Below, one piece after another: positions 5,868 to 11,408 of a stretch of DNA of 11,408 nucleotides. The position numbers were made by a program, and so were the translations under genes. The stretch lies in assembly GCA_043777755.1 (NCBI GenBank), contig JAYWHK010000102.1, forward strand, positions 1 through 11,408. Reading direction: 5' to 3'. The DNA comes from CANHEE01 sp043777755. Lineage in GTDB: Bacteria > Bacteroidota > Bacteroidia > Chitinophagales > Saprospiraceae. The notes beneath the pieces are model-generated. The model did no database searches. It was not told the origin of the DNA and was given only the letters and a program-made list of their open reading frames with translations. Each line of letters opens with the position of its first letter. The first letter of the stretch is position 1.

Positions 5868-6170
5868 ATGAAGGTTTTAATTACTGATTTTGCAAAGCAG
5901 CAGCTTTCTGATATTTATGACTATTACCGTATGCAAGGTTATGGTAAATACGGAAGAAGTATAAGAAAAGAAGTTATTGAAAAAGCACTATCATTAAGAG
6001 ATTTTCCTAATATGGGTGCTTTAGAACCAAATTTACTTGAGTTAAATTTGGAACACCGCTATGTTGTTGTTAAAAACTATAAACTTATTTATCGGCAGCT
6101 TGCAGATACCATTGTTGTAACAGATATTTTTGATACTCGCCGAGATCCTACGGAAATGATTCATATTTAA
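5868..6170 (+). CDS. RelE/ParE-family toxin
   Basis: This 100-residue protein has the RelE/ParE fold pattern: an N-terminal strand (KVLITDFAKQQLSDIYDYY), two helices with the FAKQQLSDI segment, then the LEHRYVVVKNYKLIYRQLAD and TIVVTDIFDTRRDP strands. The closing FDTRRDP is typical of the family. Members either cleave ribosome-bound mRNA (RelE) or inhibit DNA gyrase (ParE), and the sequence alone does not settle which. It follows the antitoxin gene after 4 bp and ends 6 bp before recQ, so it may share a transcript with both. Length is normal and there is no sign of truncation. Confidence 0.88.
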   Translation: MKVLITDFAKQQLSDIYDYYRMQGYGKYGRSIRKEVIEKALSLRDFPNMGALEPNLLELNLEHRYVVVKNYKLIYRQLADTIVVTDIFDTRRDPTEMIHI

Positions 6171-6176
6171 GACTTT

Positions 6177-8327
6177 ATGCAAGACGCTTACGCAGCACTC
6201 AAAAAATACTTTGGTTACGATACTTTTCGCCCAATGCAAGAAGACATTATCCGCAAGGTTATGTCGGGGCAAGATGCCCTTGTGTTGATGCCAACGGGCG
6301 GAGGCAAATCCTTATGCTATCAGATTCCAGCGGTGATTTCTGAAGGAACTTGCGTCGTCATTTCACCCTTGATTTCGCTTATGCAAGATCAAGTCAATGC
6401 GCTCCGTGCTAACGGTATTGAAGCGGCTTATTGGAACTCGACGCTTACACCAAAACAGGTAGAAGAAGTCGAAAATGATTTTTTTACCAATAAAATAAAA
6501 CTCCTCTACGTTTCGCCTGAAAAAGTCGTTTCTCAAAATTTTCTGACCTTGTTGCGTAGCACAAAAGTCAGTCTTTTTGCCATTGATGAGGCGCATTGCA
6601 TTTCTGCTTGGGGACACGATTTTCGTCCAGAATATACCCAGATGCAATTTCTCAAAAGAGATTTTCCGCATATTCCAACCTTGGCTTTGACTGCAACCGC
6701 AGACAAATTGACTCGAAAAGACATCACTGAGCAACTGCATTTGCAAGATTCCGAAGTCTTTATTTCTTCTTTTGATAGACCAAATTTGAGCCTTACAGTA
6801 AAGCCAGGCTTACGACGAATCGAGCAAATTACAGCGTTCATTCAAGAGCGACACCAGCAATCGGGCATCATTTATTGCATGAGTAGAAAAAGTACCGAGG
6901 AGGTCGCAGACAAACTCAAACGTCAAGGCATCAAAGCAGAATATTACCATGCACAAATTCCATCGCATGAACGAGCAAGGATTCAAAATGATTTTTTGAC
7001 AGATAAAATACCTGTCATTTGCGCCACGGTTGCCTTCGGAATGGGCATTGACAAATCCAATGTTCGTTGGGTGATTCATTATAATTTGCCAAAAAACATG
7101 GAGAGTTACTATCAAGAAATTGGTCGTGCAGGACGGGACGGGACAAAGGCAGATACCCTTCTGTTTTATAGCCGACAAGATGCCATGACGTTTCGAGATA
7201 TGCTTACACAAAACACCGAAAATCAAGAAAACCTTGAACTCCAATTGGCAAAATTAGAACGTATGTTGCAGTACGCTGAAAGCCTAATTTGTCGCCGAAA
7301 AATATTGCTCAATTATTTTTCTGAAACGATGGAACACGATTGTGGTAACTGCGATGTCTGCCTCAATCCGCCCAAGAATTTTGACGGAACACTCCTCGCT
7401 CAGAAAGCCTTGTCAGCCGTTTATCGTTTGAATCAGCAAGTTGGAATGGGACTTTTGATTGATGTTTTGAGAGGTTCTGCCCGACAAGAAATTATCGAAA
7501 AAGGCTACAATACAATAAAAACGTATGGAGCAGGTCGAGATTTGACTTTTCAAGATTGGCAATTTTACTTGCTTCAAATGCTGAATATGGGTTTGATAGA
7601 GATTGCTTATGATAGAAAATACGCTTTGGCATTGACACCACTCAGCCACGAAGTTCTCTTCAATGCCAAAAAAATTGACTTGGTACAGATGGCAGTTCAT
7701 AAAAAAGAAACAGAAAGTCGCCAAGCTGATAGCAAACCAAGAAGCAAAAAAGCAAACCTTCAAGAAGAACTTTTTGAGTTGTTGCGACAGCTTCGCTTGC
7801 GTTTCGCCAATCAGCGAGGTGTGCCAGCGTATCAGATTTTTACGGATAAAACATTGGAAGAAATGGCAAAAAAAATGCCAGCCAACGAAGCCTCCATGTC
7901 AAATATAGAAGGTATGAGTGAGCGCAAAATGCAGCTGTTTGGCTCTCCTTTTATGCAATTAATTGTTGATTTTATCAAAGAAAAAACCATCGAAGGTGCA
8001 TTCATTCAAGGCTCAACGTATGTCCTAACGCATGAAATGTATAAAAGAGGAATGAGCATCGAAGCCATCGCAAAAGAACGAGGCATCGCTACCATTACGA
8101 TTTATTCGCACTTGGCATACCTTTATGAAAAAGGTGAAAGCATTGAATTGAAAAAATACGTCACAAAAGAAGAAGTACAAAAAGTCTTAGATGTTCTACC
8201 ACTTATGCAAGAACCTTATCAGCTAACACAATTATACCAAGCACTTAATGAGCAAGTAGAATACCACAAAATCCGTTTTGCGATTGCCTATTTTAATAAA
8301 AATAAGAAAAAAAATGTAAAAAAATAG
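6177..8327 (+). CDS. recQ: ATP-dependent DNA helicase RecQ
   Basis: RecQ unwinds DNA 3' to 5' during recombination and replication-fork repair. Domains in the 716-residue protein are as follows. The helicase core covers about residues 1-340, with FRPMQ (Q-motif region, 17-21), Walker A MPTGGGKS (38-45), DEAHCISAWGHDFRPEY (137-153), LALTATA (169-175) and motif VI QEIGRAGRDG (313-322). The zinc-binding site is Cys372, Cys389, Cys392 and Cys395. A winged-helix RQC domain spans about 405-510 and HRDC about 528-605. A further C-terminal helix-turn-helix-like domain follows (about 612-710, MSIEAIAKERGIATITIYSHL), as found in many Bacteroidota and Firmicutes RecQ proteins. The ATG lies 6 bp after the toxin gene. 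A TATTTTTG sequence at 6125-6132 inside the toxin gene could be a private promoter, but it may be coincidental coding sequence. Confidence 0.97.
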   Translation: MQDAYAALKKYFGYDTFRPMQEDIIRKVMSGQDALVLMPTGGGKSLCYQIPAVISEGTCVVISPLISLMQDQVNALRANGIEAAYWNSTLTPKQVEEVENDFFTNKIKLLYVSPEKVVSQNFLTLLRSTKVSLFAIDEAHCISAWGHDFRPEYTQMQFLKRDFPHIPTLALTATADKLTRKDITEQLHLQDSEVFISSFDRPNLSLTVKPGLRRIEQITAFIQERHQQSGIIYCMSRKSTEEVADKLKRQGIKAEYYHAQIPSHERARIQNDFLTDKIPVICATVAFGMGIDKSNVRWVIHYNLPKNMESYYQEIGRAGRDGTKADTLLFYSRQDAMTFRDMLTQNTENQENLELQLAKLERMLQYAESLICRRKILLNYFSETMEHDCGNCDVCLNPPKNFDGTLLAQKALSAVYRLNQQVGMGLLIDVLRGSARQEIIEKGYNTIKTYGAGRDLTFQDWQFYLLQMLNMGLIEIAYDRKYALALTPLSHEVLFNAKKIDLVQMAVHKKETESRQADSKPRSKKANLQEELFELLRQLRLRFANQRGVPAYQIFTDKTLEEMAKKMPANEASMSNIEGMSERKMQLFGSPFMQLIVDFIKEKTIEGAFIQGSTYVLTHEMYKRGMSIEAIAKERGIATITIYSHLAYLYEKGESIELKKYVTKEEVQKVLDVLPLMQEPYQLTQLYQALNEQVEYHKIRFAIAYFNKNKKKNVKK

Positions 8328-8414
8328 CTTGCGCTTTTTGTCACAAAAAAAAATAATAGATATTTTTAAATTAAATATAATTTAATCGTTCAAAAAAATT
8401 AAAACAATAGCAAG

Positions 8415-9260
8415 ATGTTAGAGTTTATTTTTAAAGATAAAAATATTGCTGAGTTCATTTGTATTTCACTCGGAACTTTATTGTTAGGTTATGTTATTGA
8501 TTGGTTCTTCAATCGTTTTCTCAAAAGAGCTTCCAAAATCCTCAACAATGACCCATCGAAGTACAGGTTTCTACGCCATTTTCTCCGAGCGATAATTTAT
8601 ATTGTAGGTTTTGGCTGGGCAATCAGCGAAGTGCCTTATTTGAAAACCCTTTCGAGTTCGCTTTTGGCAGGTGCGGGAGTATTGGCAGTGGCAGTAGGTT
8701 TGGCTTCACAACAAGCGTTGAGCAATATTGTCGCAGGCTTATTTATCATCATATTCAAACCTTTTCGTATAAATGACCGACTGAAAATCAGCAAAGACGT
8801 AACTTTACAAGGCACAGTTGAGGATATTACATTGCGACATACAGTCATTCGAGATTTTGAAAATAGGCGCATCGTTGTACCCAATTCTGTCATCAGTCAA
8901 GAGATACTCATCAATGCTGATTTGTCTGAAGATAAAATCATTAAATACATTGAATTTAACATTGCTTTTGATGCAGATTTGGATTGTGCAAAAGAGGTAA
9001 TGCGAGAAGAAGTACTAAAACATCCCTTTCAAATCGATCCTCGTGACGACGACGAAAAGCAAAAAGGTGAGCCAGAAGTTGCCGTTAGAGTTATCGCAAT
9101 AGGAGAGTATTTTATCACAATAAGAGCTTGGGCTTGTGCTGCAAATGCTTCCGAAGCATTTATATTACATTGTGATTTATTAGAAAATATAAAAAAACGC
9201 TTTGATAAAGAAGGCATAACAATGCCGTTTCCACACAGAGAATTAAACATAAAAAAATAA
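8415..9260 (+). CDS. MscS-family small-conductance mechanosensitive channel
   Basis: This inner-membrane channel opens under membrane tension to release solutes after osmotic downshock. The 281-residue protein has three predicted membrane helices (about 11-30, 56-74 and 80-116). The third is the pore helix, with the Gly/Ala-rich SSLLAGAGVLAVAVGLASQQ and ALSNIVAGLFIIIFKPFRI typical of MscS TM3. The beta domain follows (ISKDVTLQGTVEDITLRHTV, then RRIVVPNSVI), then a cytoplasmic alpha/beta domain ending with KEGITMPFPHREL, a usual MscS ending. Length matches the core MscS type (about 280), without the large extra N-terminal domains of MscK. An 87-bp AT-rich gap separates it from recQ, with no clear TAnnTTTG box (TATTTTTA is the nearest). 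A strong terminator follows. Confidence 0.95.
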   Translation: MLEFIFKDKNIAEFICISLGTLLLGYVIDWFFNRFLKRASKILNNDPSKYRFLRHFLRAIIYIVGFGWAISEVPYLKTLSSSLLAGAGVLAVAVGLASQQALSNIVAGLFIIIFKPFRINDRLKISKDVTLQGTVEDITLRHTVIRDFENRRIVVPNSVISQEILINADLSEDKIIKYIEFNIAFDADLDCAKEVMREEVLKHPFQIDPRDDDEKQKGEPEVAVRVIAIGEYFITIRAWACAANASEAFILHCDLLENIKKRFDKEGITMPFPHRELNIKK

Positions 9261-9282
9261 TTATTTATAAAAATAAAAATCG

Positions 9283-9320
9283 AAGCCCGATTATTCGCAA
9301 GAATAGTCGGGCTTTTTTTT
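9283..9320 (+). terminator. Intrinsic terminator after the mscS-family gene
   Basis: Bases 9283-9296 pair with 9301-9314 in a 14-bp stem (one T-G pair) closed by a GCAA tetraloop, a stable GNRA type, and followed by a run of eight T (9313-9320). It begins 22 bp after the channel gene stop. This is the only strong Rho-independent terminator in the window. Confidence 0.93.
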
Positions 9321-9340
9321 ATGTCACACTTTTGCAAAAA
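9321..9340 (+). repeat. Direct repeat, copy 1
   Basis: This copy reads ATGTCACACTTTTGCAAAAA. It matches copy 2 at 9529-9548 at 18 of 20 positions. It starts directly after the T-run of the terminator. It could be a paired regulator site for the downstream surface-protein gene; that is inference. Confidence 0.5.
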
Positions 9341-9528
9341 TTGAGATTGAACCTTTAAAGAAAAGGATACAACTTTGTCTACAAATGTTAATTTATCTTT
9401 AATAAAAGAATAAAGTATAGGCTGATTGTTTGTCACGGTAATATATTATTTGTTGCGATAATAATATATATAAACATTTGATAAACAATTTTTTATATTT
9501 TAAAAAATATTTTATTTAGATTTATTAT

Positions 9529-9548
9529 ATGTCACATTTTTGAAAAAA
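9529..9548 (+). repeat. Direct repeat, copy 2
   Basis: This copy reads ATGTCACATTTTTGAAAAAA, 208 bp downstream of copy 1 and 273 bp ahead of the surface-protein ATG at 9821. The shared core is ATGTCACA-n-TTTTG-n-AAAAA. The A/T tracts are weak evidence in such AT-rich DNA; the TGTCACA core is the informative part. Confidence 0.5.
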
Positions 9549-9820
9549 AAGGACTGGTTAATTACTGGTTTTTATTACAACTTGCACCATGTTTAAAGCA
9601 TAGAAATAACAAAGTATCATAATAATATTTTGCCAATCTGCAAAAAAATAATAGGTAGTTGTAATATCAACCAAAACTTTCAAGCGTAATGTTATTTACA
9701 ATTTTATTAAAAATAATTGAATCTATTAATTTTTCTCTTTTGAATCTGTCAAAAGTGGAAAGCTCTAAAAGTGAAACAAAAGGTAATCTTACTTATTCAC
9801 GTAACAACAACAACTTAGTT

Positions 9821-11408
9821 ATGAAACTAAATTTACGTAACTCAGAACATTTTCTAATGTCAAGAGCCACCTATCAAGCGAGTGCTTTGAAAAAGCAACG
9901 CTTAAAATCGTGGTTGAAAACTGCAAATACCAGTCTGCTAATGATGCTACTGTTACTTTGCGGTTTTTCGGCATTTGCGCAAAGTGATCTTTCGTTATCC
10001 ATGACATCAAGTAGTCCAGCTTCCTCTATTGGAAGCAATGTGACTTTTTCTTTGAAAGTGGACAACGCAGGCCCACAAGACGCTACGAATGTTGTCATTA
10101 GGGAATTGCTCCCTGCGGGTACAACATTTGTAAGTGCATCGCCAGCCGCTTCGTACAATTCTGGTACGGGGCAATGGACGATTGCATCTATTCCTAATGC
10201 TGGTTCAGTGACCCTTGATTTGGTACTTGCTATCAATTCAGAAGGTATTACTTTTAGCCAAGCGGAAGTAATTTCAGTAGATCAAGCAGATGGTGATTCA
10301 ACACCTGATGCTACTCCTACTGACCCAGACGACCCGAATGTTTCGGAAGACGACTGGGCTTCTGCGTGTTCTACTGTGCCGATACTTTTCTGCGCAGGCG
10401 AAACCATCAATGTTGATGTGGAAGCTCCAGCAGGATATACAAATTACAAATGGTTTAAAGTTGGAACAGCAACTGAAATTGCTACAACAGCATTACTGAA
10501 TATCACAACAGTTGGAGAGTATTATTATACAGCTTCAACAGCAGCTGGTTGTAATGCTGAATTGTGTTGCCCTATCAAAGTAGAGTTGAAAACAGCTTGC
10601 TTGAAATTAGGAAATTTAGTTTGGGAAGATACCAACAACGACGGTAAAAAAGATGCAAGCGAAACAGGCATTGATGGCGTAGTTGTAGAATTATATACAT
10701 TGGGACCAGACGCTGTAAAAGGCGGTGGAGATGATGTATTGGTTGCTACAAAAACAACCGCAGGCGGTGGCTTGTATTTATTTGATGGATTAAATCCTAA
10801 TAAATATTATGTAAAATTAACAGGAACAGGAATCCCAACGGATTTTGTTTCTTCAACAGGTGACGGCAAATATGATGCAGACGGAACAGGAGCTTATGAG
10901 TTTCTAACCGCATCAGATAATTTAGATACAAACGGCGAAGACAACGGTACGCAAATGGGTACAATGGTCATGTCGCAAGTTGTAGAATTGCTGACAAATG
11001 CAGAACCAACAAACGATGGTGATGTTACTCCTGACCCTAACTCAAATTTAAGTGTAGATTTTGGTTTATACAAACCAGCGACATTTGATTTGGCGATGGA
11101 CAAGAAGCCAGCGACAGGACAAAGTACAACAGTTGCCATTGGTGACGATGTAAAATTTACCATTACTGTTTTCAACCAAGGTTCAGTTGAAGTAAAAGAT
11201 GTGAAGGTTATTGATTATATCCCAGCAGGATTTACGTTGTCTTCAACAGGCAATGCTGCATGGACAGCAGTTGGCGCAAATGCAGAAACAACAATAACAA
11301 CTCCATTAGTAGCTGGCGCATCAACAACAGTTGATATTTATTTAAAAGTTGGAGCTACGGCAACAGGAACTTTAAAGAATGAGGCAGAAATTACAGATGC
11401 GGACGATA
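9821..11408 (+). CDS. Large secreted surface protein with DUF11, Ig-like and SdrD-B-like domains (partial, C-terminus off window)
   Basis: The first 529 residues are visible with no stop. A charged N-terminal region (1-37) is followed by a hydrophobic segment (38-50) and a signal peptidase I site at AFA-Q (51-54), so export by Sec is likely. Domains in order are: a DUF11 beta-sandwich (about 56-150); an Asp-rich linker (154-180, STPDATPTDPDDPNVSEDD); an Ig-like domain with several Cys (about 183-256); an SdrD-B-like module (about 261-418) opening LGNLVWEDTNNDGKKDASE, with an Asp-rich calcium-binding-like loop (Asp270, Asn272, Asp274, Asp278); and a second DUF11 repeat (about 421-525). Such proteins are cell-surface or adhesin-like and often end in a type IX secretion sorting domain, which would lie off the window. 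In-frame ATGs at 9689 and 9857 are alternatives; 9821 is chosen as MKLNLRN before a long but common n-region. Confidence 0.88.
   Translation, partial: MKLNLRNSEHFLMSRATYQASALKKQRLKSWLKTANTSLLMMLLLLCGFSAFAQSDLSLSMTSSSPASSIGSNVTFSLKVDNAGPQDATNVVIRELLPAGTTFVSASPAASYNSGTGQWTIASIPNAGSVTLDLVLAINSEGITFSQAEVISVDQADGDSTPDATPTDPDDPNVSEDDWASACSTVPILFCAGETINVDVEAPAGYTNYKWFKVGTATEIATTALLNITTVGEYYYTASTAAGCNAELCCPIKVELKTACLKLGNLVWEDTNNDGKKDASETGIDGVVVELYTLGPDAVKGGGDDVLVATKTTAGGGLYLFDGLNPNKYYVKLTGTGIPTDFVSSTGDGKYDADGTGAYEFLTASDNLDTNGEDNGTQMGTMVMSQVVELLTNAEPTNDGDVTPDPNSNLSVDFGLYKPATFDLAMDKKPATGQSTTVAIGDDVKFTITVFNQGSVEVKDVKVIDYIPAGFTLSSTGNAAWTAVGANAETTITTPLVAGASTTVDIYLKVGATATGTLKNEAEITDADD

Larger units (their letters stand above)
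9321..9820. other. AT-rich 500-bp intergenic region without a convincing gene
   Basis: No reading frame here looks like a protein gene. The region holds a near-repeat beginning ATGTCACA (9321-9340 and 9529-9548), a 10-bp AT hairpin (9441-9450 with 9460-9469, loop TGTTGCGAT), and a third TGTCAC at 9430-9435. No exact TAnnTTTG promoter box was found on the plus strand, so the promoter of the large surface protein is not identified. Part of it (9689-9820) is open in frame with that gene. Confidence 0.7.

Noticed and set aside
8326..8350. Possible weak terminator after recQ (AGC-TTGC-GCT with flanking A and T runs)
   Set aside because: Only 3 G/C-containing pairs with a bulge, and it overlaps the stop codon; not stable enough to call.
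9029..9436. 135-codon minus-strand open frame across the end of the mscS-family gene
   Set aside because: It reads through the strong terminator hairpin and is antisense to a conserved gene; the translation has no recognisable domain.
9490..9515. Palindromic ATATTTT-AA-AAAATAT near 9496-9511
   Set aside because: Pure A/T palindrome with a 2-base loop in AT-rich DNA; no support beyond chance.
1..11408. CRISPR arrays, tRNA or rRNA genes, insertion sequences, phage or integrase genes
   Set aside because: Looked for and not seen: no regularly spaced repeats, cloverleaf, transposase motifs or attachment-site repeats were recognised.

Overview
The window looks like chromosomal DNA of a member of the Bacteroidota, probably a Cytophagia-like lineage. 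Three kinds of evidence support this: promoter -7 boxes of the TAnnTTTG type, start codons mostly without a Shine-Dalgarno sequence, and a large secreted surface protein built from DUF11, Ig-like and SdrD-B-like modules. The assignment rests on protein and promoter style only; no rRNA or other marker is present.

Positions 1-2463 (minus strand) form a restriction-modification island. Reading in the direction of transcription, it holds a TdeIII-like type II restriction endonuclease, a broken remnant of a C5-cytosine methyltransferase start, an intact NgoPII-like restriction endonuclease, and a HaeIII/NgoPII-like C5-cytosine methyltransferase that runs off the left edge. The intact pair is predicted to recognise GGCC. 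The older TdeIII-like enzyme has lost its neighbouring methyltransferase and carries Asp where the catalytic Lys of the PD-(D/E)XK site is expected. The simplest reading is that a GGCC system replaced the methyltransferase half of an older system, and that the orphaned nuclease persists because it is dead or altered.

Positions 2507-5554 are housekeeping genes. pyrG (CTP synthase, minus strand) and pssA (phosphatidylserine synthase, plus strand) diverge from a 358-bp region with one -7 box facing each gene, a long imperfect inverted repeat between them, and an attenuator-like pair of alternative hairpins in front of pssA. CTP made by PyrG is the precursor of CDP-diacylglycerol, the substrate of PssA. 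purS (purine synthesis) follows.

Positions 5618-8327 hold a RelE/ParE-type toxin-antitoxin pair that lies 6 bp ahead of recQ, a DNA helicase, so the three genes may share transcripts. An MscS-type mechanosensitive channel gene follows (8415-9260) and ends at a strong intrinsic terminator.

Positions 9321-9820 are an AT-rich gap without a convincing gene but with small repeats. From 9821 to the right edge runs the N-terminal part of a large exported multi-domain surface protein.

No tRNA, rRNA, CRISPR array, transposase or integrase was seen. All family assignments come from reading motifs and from memory of the families; no search was run.
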